The position numbers and the translations under genes were made by a program. A stretch of DNA of 33,211 nucleotides from Pinguiococcus pyrenoidosus (Eukaryota > Sar > Pinguiophyceae > Pinguiochrysidales > Pinguiochrysidaceae): NCBI GenBank assembly GCA_019677205.1, contig JAAMXY010001776.1, forward strand, positions 1 to 33,211, read 5' to 3'. Of the stretch, positions 1-10,100 are shown one piece after another; position 1 is the first letter of the stretch; each line of letters starts with the position of its first letter. A model generated the notes under the pieces. The model did not search any database. It worked only from the letters and a program-made list of their open reading frames with translations, and had not been told where the DNA came from.

Positions 1-161
1 GGGGGGGGGGGGGAAGGGTCTCAGAAGCCGTGAAAAAGCGCGAACCTATCGATCTTGGATGCTGACAAAGCCGGCGTGGACGAGAGGGCGGTGGCCGCTT
101 CGGCAAGTGCGACGACGTGCGGATGCTTTGAGGAGGAGCGAATCCAAGAACCAACCTCACT

Positions 162-983
162 TCAAACTTGCTTCTGGCCGCACTCTGAGCAGAAAATACT
201 ATGCCGAGGGAGATGATAACCACAGGCAATGCAGAACTTCCGCCCTTCCTCCGCACCGCCACCGCCGTAAAAATCCTCCGTGTCCGAGACCACCATGGGA
301 ACTCGGGTGTCTACGGTTTGGAGGATCCTCACGGGGCTTCCGAGGAAGAGCTCCCTCCCAAAGCCTCCGAGAAGCGAGATGGCGAGCTCCGGCACGGCTC
401 CAACGGCTGTGGCCACGCCGTGCTTCGCGTCCGGGTGCATCCCAATGAGGGAGAACGCCCCCACGGCCAAGCAGTCCAGGACCAGCATCAGCAGGCTGTC
501 GCTGCTCGGGTTGCCGTGCTTCAACCCCACAAAGGCCGCGATGATCGCTGCCGAGGCGAGGTAAAAAAAGGCGGGATCGTCTAACTTCACGTCCGGATGG
601 TGCGGCTCGTCCATCACTTCTGCACTCGCCGGCTCTAAGGATCCGCCGGAAACGAGGGTTCTCAGGACTCCGTGGCCTCCGGAGCAGCTCGCCATCGCTC
701 CTGAGAGCGCAAAGGCAACACTGCTGCACCGCGAGCTCGCGCCGAACGGCTCAGTAGGCCATGTGCTTGAAGACTTCTTCAGCTTCTGCCGTTTCCGGCT
801 GATTGGATTCCGCCTTCGCGACGCCGCAAAAGCGTTCTGGGCCCCGTCAAGCCCGCAGCTGCCCAACACGGCCAAGGCGAGGCACACGAGGCGCAAGCTG
901 ACGCGCGCCATGCTGAGGTCTTCGGAAATGGCGGCGGCGACGTGTCTCCGCACCGGAGAACATTGAACCTTGAACACGCCCAT
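162..983 (-). CDS. UPF0126/TRIC-like membrane protein with C-terminal zinc ribbon
   Basis: This is a 273-residue intronless protein. The ATG at 983 opens the frame, but an in-frame ATG at 911 begins a typical signal peptide (MARVSLRLVCLALAVLG), followed by AQNAFAASRRRN. That is a signal peptide, then an AFA-containing basic, Ser/Arg-rich stretch, which looks like a complex-plastid presequence. Residues ~135-220 contain two or three hydrophobic segments. The segment from LDCLAVGAFSLIG to GGFGRELFLGSP matches the repeat of the UPF0126/TRIC-like family (normally LD..GLAAF..IGA...GG..RDVLLG). Only about one of the usual two repeats is recognisable. The last 25 residues form a zinc ribbon with two CxxC knuckles (CIAC and CSEC). 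The family is known as bacterial small-molecule or cation channel-like proteins; transport across a plastid or secretory membrane is inference. The gene is divergent from the polymerase gene. Confidence 0.6.
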   Translation of the reverse strand: MGVFKVQCSPVRRHVAAAISEDLSMARVSLRLVCLALAVLGSCGLDGAQNAFAASRRRNPISRKRQKLKKSSSTWPTEPFGASSRCSSVAFALSGAMASCSGGHGVLRTLVSGGSLEPASAEVMDEPHHPDVKLDDPAFFYLASAAIIAAFVGLKHGNPSSDSLLMLVLDCLAVGAFSLIGMHPDAKHGVATAVGAVPELAISLLGGFGRELFLGSPVRILQTVDTRVPMVVSDTEDFYGGGGAEEGRKFCIACGYHLPRHSIFCSECGQKQV

Positions 984-1272
984 AGGAAAGCCGCTTCTTT
1001 GGCAGAACGTGACGTCACCCAGAGACGTTAAGAGCTTCAGTCAATAAAATTACAATAGTTTTATGACAAGACAATCGTAGCGACAAGTCAGGAACCAAAT
1101 GACATGGTCAGAGGAAAACACAGATCTTTCGATGACCAGTTTGTTTTCGCGCCAAAAAGTACGGCGCGCTTGACCCACCATGCACCTTCGGGTGCATACA
1201 TGTGGAGTGTGTCTGCGATGACGCTTGGTTGATGAAGGCCGGGGCGCCACCGCTGGCACGCGGGACGCGAGC
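984..1272. promoter_or_regulatory. Divergent intergenic region with a perfect CRE-like palindrome
   Basis: This short gap separates the start codons of the membrane-protein gene (-) and the polymerase gene (+), so it probably holds both promoters. A perfect TGACGTCA palindrome lies at 1010-1017, 27 nt upstream of the ATG at 983. That is a consensus bZIP (CRE) site. The middle of the gap (about 1035-1160) is markedly AT-richer than the flanking coding DNA. No TATA box is convincing. One other TGACGTCA occurs inside the kinesin coding region (11938-11945), so chance is possible. Confidence 0.35.
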
Positions 1273-3873
1273 ATGCCACTGCCCGAGGTGTCCCACAAGC
1301 GGGTCGTGCTGCTCTTCGACTGCGACTGCTTCTACGCCCAGTGCGAGATGCTGGAGCACCCAGAGTGGCGGAAGAAGCCCCTGGCGATCAAGCAGAAGTA
1401 TCTCGTCGTGACCTGCAACTACGTGGCGCGGAAATCCGGAGTCAGGAAGCTGCAGAGCCTCGAAGACGCCAAGCTTCGCTGCCCGGATCTCATCATCGTG
1501 GACGGCTCCGACCTCACCAAGTACCGCGCGGTCAGCATGCGGGTTTTCAACGTTCTAAAGCGCTTTGGGGGAGCGGCGGCAAAGCACGAGAGGCTCGGTA
1601 TGGACGAGGTCTTTGTAGATGTGACGCGAGCTGCGGAGGAGGATCGGGAAGACGAGCCGCGGTTGATGGGACATCTCTTCCAGCCGGACCCCGCGGCTGT
1701 TCGAGCTGCTAGAACCCTAAGAGCGGAGCTAAACTTTCGAGAGGCGCCCGCTGCCGATGCCAAGGCTGAGCAGAGCGATAGCGGCTCCGAGGACGGTGAC
1801 TGGGTACGGGATTACCGGGAGACGGCGAGCCCCGATGATGCCAAAGCCGCCCTGGCAGACGAGCAGCTTTGCGATTGTGGTTGCCAGAAGCGCCTCGCGA
1901 GGGCGTCGAAGATTGCCGCCGAGGCTCGGATGGCCCTCTTCAAGGAGATCGGGCTCACCGTGTCCTGCGGAGTGAGCACAAGCAAGATGCTTGCGAAGAT
2001 TGCCGCAGGACTGAACAAGCCGAACAAACAGACCACGTTGCTGCCGCAGCATGCACTGGCGCTGGTTCACGCACTGCCGACTCGTGTGATTCCAGGACTA
2101 GGCTTTGGAGTCGCCAGTGCGCTTCGGGAGCTCCACCCCCCGGTGTTCACCTGCGCAGACCTCGCTCGAGAGGGCGTGCGCCCGCTGGAGAGGCTCCTCC
2201 GAGCTACGCTGAAGAGTCCCCCCGCCGGCTTGGCGAAGGATCTCTGGCAAAGGAGCCTCGCATGTGATACGGACGCGGTCAAGCCGTTTTCCGGTGCGCT
2301 GTCGATGAGTGCGGAGGACAGCCTAGCCTCGGGAACTTGCACAACCTGGCCCCTTTGCGTGGAGGTGTTCCGCCGACTTAGCGTCAATCTGGCACCTCGC
2401 CTGGTGGAGCGATTCGTGAGCACGGGGGACATGCCTCGGAAGCTCCGCCTGTCCGTTCGCGTGAAGGGTACCTACCCACCCGCCTCGGGGAAGCTGAACC
2501 CGAAGACTATCCGGCCAGCGAGGCGGCACTCGAAGAGCCTTGATCTGGACCCCGAGATCTCGCGACTGGTTCAGGAGATAGCGGAAGCAGCAGGAATAGA
2601 ATCGGATCCACAAGATGCCGCGAAGGGACTGAGGGATGAGGAACTTGCGTCGAAAGTATTCTCCCAGGCAGAACGGCTCATGGCGGAGATGCATCCGAGT
2701 CTTCGAGATGGCAAGGAGCAGTTGGACATCACGGTTCTCAACATTGCCGTCACAAGCTTTCACAGTCTTCAGTTTGTCGGCAACAACCAAGTCAGGTGCA
2801 GCGGTGATAAAAGCAAGCATGCCGGAGAGCAACATGCTTTGGCCGGCGACGGGCAGTGCGATCAAGGCAACAGCACTAGCATGGAGTTGGAGAAGCCTGC
2901 AGACAACTTCTCAAACTCCGAAGCGACCACCGATCATCAGCCACCTTCTTCCAATGCCATGGATGCCTTGGCGGAGAAGCAGGAAACTGCTGCCAACGCA
3001 ATATTTATCGATCCTCCCGCGAGACTGGCGGAGACAGTCCCGCTTTCGACGAGTGGCATGCAGCTTCTCCCGAACTCCGATGTAGTTGGTTCGGGCATGC
3101 AAATCGCGCCAAACGAGGTACAGCAGAACCCGAGTGAAGCAAAGGAAGAAGGTCTAGGTGTGGCAGCTCGGACGGCAGAGCTGATGAGCCGACGGAGGAC
3201 GGACCAGGTGAGCGAGCGTGGCGAGCGTGGCGCTGATGAAGACTCCGAGTCGGACGCGACCGAGATTGATCAGGACGAGTCCGGGGAGGATGATCCGGGA
3301 GCTGAGGATGTCCACGAAGGCGCCGGGGCGCGGGCAGCAGCCTCACAGGAGGCGACCCACGGAGCCGCTCGGCTGAGCGATCCGCCTCGACTTGGCAGGA
3401 GGCGACGGCTTCCGGAGGAGCTGAGTGTCGGGATTGGCGCCCAGAGTCCCAACGACCCGCTCACCCGAGGGCCGAGTGACGAGCATCGGTATGCGACTCC
3501 GCTGAAGCGCCAGAGAACTCGGTCCCTAGAGCCCGGGTCGTCCTCTCAGATCCAGCTTACACAACCACGAGACGTCGGCGAACATGAATGGAGGCCCGAG
3601 TCACTGGGCGAGCAGCGGAAGGCCATCGCTTCCTTCCAGAAAGCCAACTGGAATCCTCGTGGTCAGCGGATCCTAGAGGAAGTGCGAAACCGAGGAGGGC
3701 TTCAAGTGAAACTCAGAAAAGTGCAGCGCCCAGAAGAGGAGGCGGATCAAGCGACGGAAACGAACCCGAAGCGGATCGTCTGCGCGGTGCTGGAAGTTTG
3801 TCCTTTGTGCGAGAAGGTTATCATGGGAGACTGCATGCGAGCACACTTCGAGGCGGCGGGGCATAGCTGGTAG
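1273..3873 (+). CDS. POLI: Y-family translesion DNA polymerase, Pol iota type
   Basis: This is an intronless frame of 866 residues from the ATG at 1273; the frame extends slightly upstream but without another ATG. The N-terminal catalytic motif FDCDCFYAQCEM (D16) and LGMDEVFVD (D111, E112) give the metal-binding acidic residues of Y-family polymerases. The stretch QKYLVVTCNYVARKSGVRKL is the version seen in Pol iota/Rad30B rather than kappa or eta. SCGVSTSKMLAKIAAGLNKPNKQTTL is the conserved palm/thumb segment, and the little finger follows to about residue 520. An acidic insertion lies before it (about residues 165-205). Residues ~520-800 are disordered, acidic and Ser-rich. The end carries CPLC-x11-H-x5-H, a C2H2 finger resembling UBZ ubiquitin-binding fingers. 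The inferred role is nuclear lesion bypass during replication. It is convergent with the LRR gene, with a 48-bp gap. Confidence 0.9.
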   Translation: MPLPEVSHKRVVLLFDCDCFYAQCEMLEHPEWRKKPLAIKQKYLVVTCNYVARKSGVRKLQSLEDAKLRCPDLIIVDGSDLTKYRAVSMRVFNVLKRFGGAAAKHERLGMDEVFVDVTRAAEEDREDEPRLMGHLFQPDPAAVRAARTLRAELNFREAPAADAKAEQSDSGSEDGDWVRDYRETASPDDAKAALADEQLCDCGCQKRLARASKIAAEARMALFKEIGLTVSCGVSTSKMLAKIAAGLNKPNKQTTLLPQHALALVHALPTRVIPGLGFGVASALRELHPPVFTCADLAREGVRPLERLLRATLKSPPAGLAKDLWQRSLACDTDAVKPFSGALSMSAEDSLASGTCTTWPLCVEVFRRLSVNLAPRLVERFVSTGDMPRKLRLSVRVKGTYPPASGKLNPKTIRPARRHSKSLDLDPEISRLVQEIAEAAGIESDPQDAAKGLRDEELASKVFSQAERLMAEMHPSLRDGKEQLDITVLNIAVTSFHSLQFVGNNQVRCSGDKSKHAGEQHALAGDGQCDQGNSTSMELEKPADNFSNSEATTDHQPPSSNAMDALAEKQETAANAIFIDPPARLAETVPLSTSGMQLLPNSDVVGSGMQIAPNEVQQNPSEAKEEGLGVAARTAELMSRRRTDQVSERGERGADEDSESDATEIDQDESGEDDPGAEDVHEGAGARAAASQEATHGAARLSDPPRLGRRRRLPEELSVGIGAQSPNDPLTRGPSDEHRYATPLKRQRTRSLEPGSSSQIQLTQPRDVGEHEWRPESLGEQRKAIASFQKANWNPRGQRILEEVRNRGGLQVKLRKVQRPEEEADQATETNPKRIVCAVLEVCPLCEKVIMGDCMRAHFEAAGHSW

Positions 3874-3921
3874 CTCTTAGAGCAGCCGCGATACCGAAAG
3901 ACGTGTTCGCTATGTCTGATT

Positions 3922-6551
3922 TCAGGCATCTCTCTGTCCCTTCGTCGTCTCCTTTCGCTTCCCCCTTTGCTTCTTGCCCCTCTTTCTCCCCTGCTGAGCC
4001 ATCGGCAACCTTCGCGCACGCGCGGCTTCTATGTCTCGATGCCGTCCTATCCCCGGCCGGTATGGCCTCCGAATCAGCCGCCCGGAGACAATGTCTTCAT
4101 AGTAGAAGCAGTCCAAGAAGCGTTCGAGAAACACGTCGAGGGCTTCGTTGTGCCGTCCTTCGTCAATCAACTTCCGCAAAATGGGATACCGTCGCCTCGA
4201 CAACTCGGTCTCTAGCGCCAAGCGAGTGAATGCTTCAAGCATGTCGACGAACTCGAGCACGGTCTCCTCGCCCGCCTGGTCGTTCACGGGCACGAGCTGC
4301 GACTTCACAAACAAGAAGACGGCCACGGCGTGGTCGTCAATGCTCGATTCGACCAAGTCGCTTTCCGTCAGGAGTTGCAAGAAGTCGTTCAATCCCATTG
4401 CCTTCGCTGTCGCGGAGGCATTTGACTGCGGAGTCGCTCCGTACGGATTCCGTGAAGTAGAAAAGTCTTGGTACAGCCTTCGGAAGATACGCTCGTACTT
4501 CTCCAGAGTGGCTGAACACGCCGGCGTGTAGAAGTAGGTCACGCGGAAGAGGTCGAGGTCCTCAAGTTCGTTTCCCCTCGCATAGGGCTCAATAAAGTCT
4601 CGAAAAAGGCTGGTGATCGACTTCGAGGCGGGCGCTCTCTTCATGGTGGCCCGTTGACTCGCGCCAGCTCGGTACTTCCGCTTCGCAATGCGCACCAGCA
4701 CCTCCAAGAACTCGAAGCGCGACAACGAGTCGGCATGGTTGCCTTGCTCCTCCTCGAGCTCAACATTGGTGACGCGCCACAGGTCTTCCAACCACGCGGC
4801 GTCGCTTGCAGACTTTGAGAGGCCGCTGCTGACGCAGAATTCTTTGAAGTCTTCGAAGAGCAGCCGAAAGGGCTCGGACGTCGGATCTCTGCCGGCGATG
4901 TAGCGAAAGACCGCCACAATCGTCTCGTACTTGCCCGCCAGCTCGTCCACGAGCTCGAAAAGCTCGTCCTCGTCCTCGACGACCTTCATGGCCACGAGCT
5001 TGGTCAGGGACACGTCGTGCTCAAGGGCGTCTTGGATCCGCTCTCGATCGAGGCCAGGTCGGCTGGCGAGGATTGAGCGCAGCAGGTCCCACTCTGCTTC
5101 GCGCACCACCAGCTTCTGCACGTCCATTTCCACCCATGGCCTCTCCCTTGGGCGCGGCGATCGCGCGGCCGAGGCGTCTGCGCAGGTCCGCAGAATCTGC
5201 CGAGGCGTCAGGACGTTGCGGAGGACGCGGTACCGCGGATGCCGTTGAAGAGGGGCCTCCCGGCGAACGTACACGCGATCGCCATCCGAGAAGAACGCCC
5301 AGATGGTGATCGGCGGGAGCAACCTTGTCAACTCGAATCCACGACTGGTACGACTCATGGCGTCCGCCTGCCAGCCGTCACAGGACAGGTGCAAATAGAG
5401 CTCCGCACAGTCCTCGATCGAGAAGCAGTCCTCCGTGAGCTCAAAGGTATGGGCCAGAAGCTCCTTCCGCCTCCACGTCGCTGTCGTCCACCCGTCGTCC
5501 GAGGCGCTCCCCGGCGCGTCGGGCAGGAAAGCGAGCTGCCGCGATTGAACCGGTCTGAGGAAGCCTTTGGTGTCCAAGACGGCTGGATTGCCATCCATGA
5601 AGATGTTCTCGATAGTCGTGTTCTGCGCAAGACCGTTGGCGAGGACCTTGCAGTCCAGGCAGGACAACGCGCAGTTGGACAAGTCCAGAGAAGCCAGCCG
5701 GCAGTTCGTCTTCAATGCACCTGCGAAGTCCTCTAGGACCTTTGCTGTGTCAACGCCCGGTGCTGTCTTTCCCAACAGATTCCAGCTCATGTTGAGCTTC
5801 TTGAGGCTCCTGTTCTGTTCCAAACCCCTTGCAAGGAAGCTCAAGCCTCGCCCTCGACAGGTGGTCCAGCGAATGTTCAAGCTTGAGAGCATGCTGTTCA
5901 TCTCTAAGACCTGCCGAAGCTCGTCAAAGCAAGCTTCATCAAGGTTTAAGCTGGCAAGGTTGACATGCAAGACGGTGATGTTCTGCAGCAGTCCTCGAAT
6001 AATCTGCTGCGCAGATTTTGCGCTGATGGTCGCATGCTCCAGGTCGAGCGTCGTCAAGCGAGATTCTCGCGCTCGTAGAAAGTCGCGAAGCGCTACAGCA
6101 GCGCTGTAGTTCATGAGAACGCCTCGCGCGTCAATGTGCTCCACGCTTTTGAGCCTGGTTATGTCGTGAGCCGGTTAGTTGGTGTGCGTTCTATCTGCGT
6201 TGCGCTCATCTCGTGATGCGCCTACCCGTCCCCCATGTTCCGAAGAAGCTGGGCGAAGTTGCCGTGGATGGCCACGTCCAGCTTCCTGATTGAGCTGTAC
6301 CCATGCCTCTGCTTGGTGTATTGGCGGTGGTGATGGTTCTGGTGATGGTTCTGGTGGGGGTGGTGGTAGTGGTGGTGGTGGTGATGCGCGGGTGCGCCGG
6401 CGTCCTCAGTCAGCTTTCGGTTCTGGAAAAGGCGATTCACCAGCTGCGGCAAGGCGCTGTTGGGATCGTAGCGCGGTCGGTCCTCCAGAAAGGCTTTCGC
6501 GAAGCCGTCGGCTTCCGCGGCGGCCGACGCGTGCTTTGTCCTCTTTGGCAT
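3922..6551 (-). CDS. Leucine-rich-repeat protein with EF-hand-like C-terminal half (2 exons)
   Basis: Exon 1 is 6551-6226 from the ATG at 6551. The intron is 6225-6155 (71 nt, GTAGGC...AACCAG, with CTAAC branch-like sequences), and exon 2 is 6154-3922. Phase is preserved (GG|G), giving 852 residues. The exon 2 frame alone has no upstream ATG before a stop, which is why the intron is needed. Exon 1 encodes a basic start and a His-rich tract (17 His within about 24 residues). Residues ~110-310 hold about six RNI-type leucine-rich repeats (for example LTTLDLEHATIS, LSSLNIRWTTC, LKKLNMSWNLLG, LASLDLSNCAL, IENIFMDGNP). The remainder is helical and contains an EF-hand-like stretch near DSLSRFEFLEVLVRIA. 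It ends in a very basic Lys/Arg-rich tail. The function is unknown; LRR plus EF-like segments are frequent in protist ciliary and scaffold proteins, so that is only a suggestion. Confidence 0.8.
6317..6395. repeat. (GGTGGT)n-like low-complexity tract coding the His-rich segment
   Basis: The plus strand reads as imperfect GGTGGTGATGGTTCTGGTGATGG repeats. In the minus-strand gene these are CAC/CAT codons giving the His-rich tract, plus Asn/Gln. The tract is in frame and within exon 1 of the LRR gene, so it is a coding microsatellite that could vary in length between strains. Confidence 0.6.
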
Positions 6552-7129
6552 CTGTCGCGGCGGTAAGCGCAGAGAGAAGCTAGATTCGCTGGGGCCCCGA
6601 AAAGCCACGGACGCAACTTGCCAGTGAGGGAGGCCCGATGGTTCCGAGAAGGCCCTCGCCTAAGGCTTTCCGGTTGCGGCGAAGGCCAGCCTCTGCGGTC
6701 CGCAAGGCATGCATCTAGGTCTCTCCGAAGGTCCCCGGCTCCATCTCGCCAGAGGATCTTGGAGCCTCCTCGAGAAGCGCGAGGCAGAGTTTCTGAGCGT
6801 CATGCGCGCGAAGCCTTGTGCGTCGGTGGCGGCGTTATGGTCGGGGAGACGATTCGGAAGGGTCGCGGGCTCTGGAGTACCGTGAAAGGGTACCTCCAGG
6901 ACCTCGCAAAGCATAGCCGCAGAGTTTTCGAAACAAGCCTGACATTCCTTCCGGCGAATCGAGCGCAGCAAGAAAACCATGGATGTTATTTTTGCATGTC
7001 ATGGCTGCTTTACTGCACCAGGGAGCACGTAGTGATTGGTTCTTTCCACGACAATCTACATGACGGTTGAAAATTTATTTAATTAGTGCTATAATATTAT
7101 TATACCTGTTGATACAGCTTGACAAAATC
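6552..7129. other. Divergent intergenic region between LRR gene and kinesin gene
   Basis: About 580 bp separate the two start codons. The half next to the LRR gene is GC-rich. The half next to the kinesin start (about 7055-7125) is AT-rich, with ATAATATTATTATA. A plus-strand frame running through 6618-7070 starts only with TTG and shows no recognisable domain, so I do not call it a gene. The region probably holds both promoters and 5' leaders. Confidence 0.4.
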
Positions 7130-10100
7130 ATGCATTGCGCGAAACGGCTGGGAGGGTCACGGAAAAACCGCGCTTTGGCGTCGTTTGAGACTCTGTTGCG
7201 ACGCCAGCACCCGACCATGGAGGCCGTCCTAACCAGAGAGGGTCTCACTCTCGGTGTCGTGCTGCCAGGGGCGGCGGAGGAGCCAATCCTCGAGTCCTCT
7301 GCCGTCGACGGCCGCCTGCTGCTGCTTCCGTCTTCGTTCATCGGCGACAGCTCCTTGCAGACGGATGCCGAGGATGTGGAATATGTCCCCGTCTCCGCTG
7401 CGAAGGAGGCTCTCGCGGCGATGCAAGAGCGGTTCCAGAAGCTGAAGCGAAGTCACGTGGAGATTCTGCAGCAATTGGAGGACGCCTACGCAGAGAAGGA
7501 GCGACATGCCGCAGCATACTACGAGGAGTTCGCCAGAGGGGTGCAGGCCAAGGCGGCTCGGCAGCTCGAGTCTCACCGACAGAGCCTCAAGCAGAAGGAT
7601 ACCGAGGCGGAGCGACTGCGGCAGCAAGTGGAATCCCAGCAGAAGCAACTGCGCCGAAAGGCGGACGAATACAAGAGCGCGCTGGATGCTCACTTGCGAG
7701 AGATGGAGAGACTGCGGCGCCAGCATCTGCGGGACACGGAGGCGCAGAGGGCGATCTTCCTTGCAGATATGGAGGAGCTGGGCCGGCGGTTCGATGGCGA
7801 TTCGCAGGTCCGCAGAGTCTGCGAAGCAGTGATGGTCGACCTCTGTGCGACCGTCGAGGCCGTGGAGCAGGAGGAAGCGCGCCTTCGGGCGAAGGCGCTG
7901 AACACCGTCGCTAAGGCGCAGACCAGCGAGCTGGAGGCGCTTCGATCGGTGGTGGAGTCGCAGGCGCAGGAGAACGACTCGCGGCGGCGTCAGCTCCTAC
8001 AGGTGCGGCGGGTTCTGCACGACACGGAGACGGACGTCGTCGGAGCGGTCCTCGAGTCCATGGTGGCCGCCGTGGAGCGCGACATGACATCCGCCGAGCT
8101 CAGGACTCGTCTTGAAAAGGCTGCTGCGAAGGTTGCCGAGGCTCAGGAGGGGAAGAGGCTCGCAGAGCGTGCGAGGATCGCGGCGGAGGAGCAGGAGAAG
8201 GCGGCCGCCGATGCCCTGTCCGGGAACGAGGAGATGCTGCGCCTCGTACCGGAGTTGCCGTCGCTTGTGGAGAAGCGGAAGGAGCTCGAAGAGCTTCATG
8301 CGAAGAAGAAGAGCATCAAGCAGGGCATCAAGGAGTGGATCCGAGACTTTGAGCAACGGGAAGGCCGCGAGGCCACCAACGACGACAAGCTGCTGATCAA
8401 AGATCAATTCGTGCAGCACAAGGCCGTGGACAAGGAGATGAAGGCCCTGCGCTCCGAGATAGAGGAATTGTCAAGAGGACAGGGCGCCATCTCGCCAGAG
8501 GAGGGTCTCTCGACGACGCCGAGAATGAGCACGCTGGTGACGCCCAAAGCGGAGAGGGACAGGCCGGAAGAATCCACCGACACGCTGAAGCAAGAGATCG
8601 TCAGGTTACAAGCACAGGTTGGCGACCTGCGAGGACAGTTGACGAGAAGCAAGGGACCTGCGGGCGGAGGCGCAGGAGAGACCGCGGCGGAGCAGCAGCA
8701 GGAGCGACTAAAGACGTTGGAGAGCCTGAATGACCAGGTTCGCGAAGCGACCGCCGAGCTGGAGCAGCTGACGTCGAAGAAGAAGAAGGTGAAGCAGGAG
8801 ATCAAGGAGTGGCTGGCGGACTTTGAGGCTCGTGAAGGCAGGGAGGCCACGAACGACGACAAGGCCGCCATCATGGATAAGTTCGTGGCGCACAAGGCCA
8901 TCGATAAGCAGGTGAAGGCGATGAAGCAGGAGCTGCAAGACAAGGAAGACGCGCTCAGCGCCGCCAGAGCAGCAACCCCAGCAGCGGCCCTTGGGATCGC
9001 CGGAGACCCTTCCCGAGCCACAGGCGCCTCGCAAGACATCCTTGCCGACCTGGCGCGCGCCAGAGAGGAGGCAGCCAGCCTGAGAGAGAAGCGCAGCGAG
9101 CTTGAAACTCGCGTGTCGGAGCTTGACGCCAATCTCGCCAAGCTGGACGCGCTCCACGCAGAGGAGCTTCGTGCGCTCAAGCCCGAGAATCAACCCAGCG
9201 CCCAGGAAGTCACGGAGCTCCGCGCGAACGCGGCGGCGCTGGAAGCGCACAAGGCGGCCACCGAAGCACACATGAATGAACTACAACAGCGCGCCGACCA
9301 GACGGCTTCCGAGCTCGTGGCCGCCACTGAAGCCCGACGCCAAGCCGAGACGGTACGCGACAAGGCGCTGCGTGCCCGGACGGAGGCGGAGGAGGCGGTG
9401 GCGAAGATGCGAGAGGAGCTGCTGGCCACCCAGGCGTCCCTGGCGGCCCAAGACGCCAGCGGCGAGCTAGGGCGTCTCCAGCAGGAGATCCTACGTGTTC
9501 AGGCGGATCTGAGCAAAAAGGCCAGGGCGGCCACCGCCGGCTGGGACGCCGCGGCCGACGCCGAGGAGCGTCTGGAGCAGGAGGTGGAAGACGCGCGGAA
9601 AGAGGCGTTCCAGCAGGGCAGAGAGCAGGGCACCGCCGAGGCCACCATGAAGGCCGGCGCCATGCTCCAGGCAATGGAGGCCAAGCTCATCAGCATGAAG
9701 GAGGCGGTGACCGGCGCCATGGCGGAGGTGCAAAGCGCGCGGAGCCAAGAGAGTGACCTGCGAGCGAAGCTGCTGGCGCTACAACGACAACTGAAGGGCG
9801 CTACAGCAGCACCAGGAGCCAAGCCAGGAGGGCCGCAACCACAGCAGCAACAAGAACCACGAACAGAGGAGGCACGAGAAGCAAGGGAAGAACAAGAGCA
9901 AAAGCAATCCAGGGAAGATCAAGAGAGACAGGAAGCACGAGAGACGGAGCTTCGCGCGCTTCGGGAGCAGCTGAGCCAGGCGAAGAAAGAGGCCGAGGCA
10001 GCGGCGGAAGCGGAGACCGAGCCGGCCCCCGCCGACCTCAACCGCAGAAGAACGACGCTCAGGGCGCCCGTTCAGACGGTGCGCGGCTACGTGCGAGAGG

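Noticed and set aside
1..13. Run of 13 G at the left edge
   Set aside because: A homopolymer at a sequence end is most easily explained as an assembly or library artefact. It does not look like a telomere repeat.
6618..7070. 150-codon plus-strand frame before the kinesin
   Set aside because: It begins with TTG and ends just upstream of the kinesin frame. It has no domain and covers the presumed promoter region.
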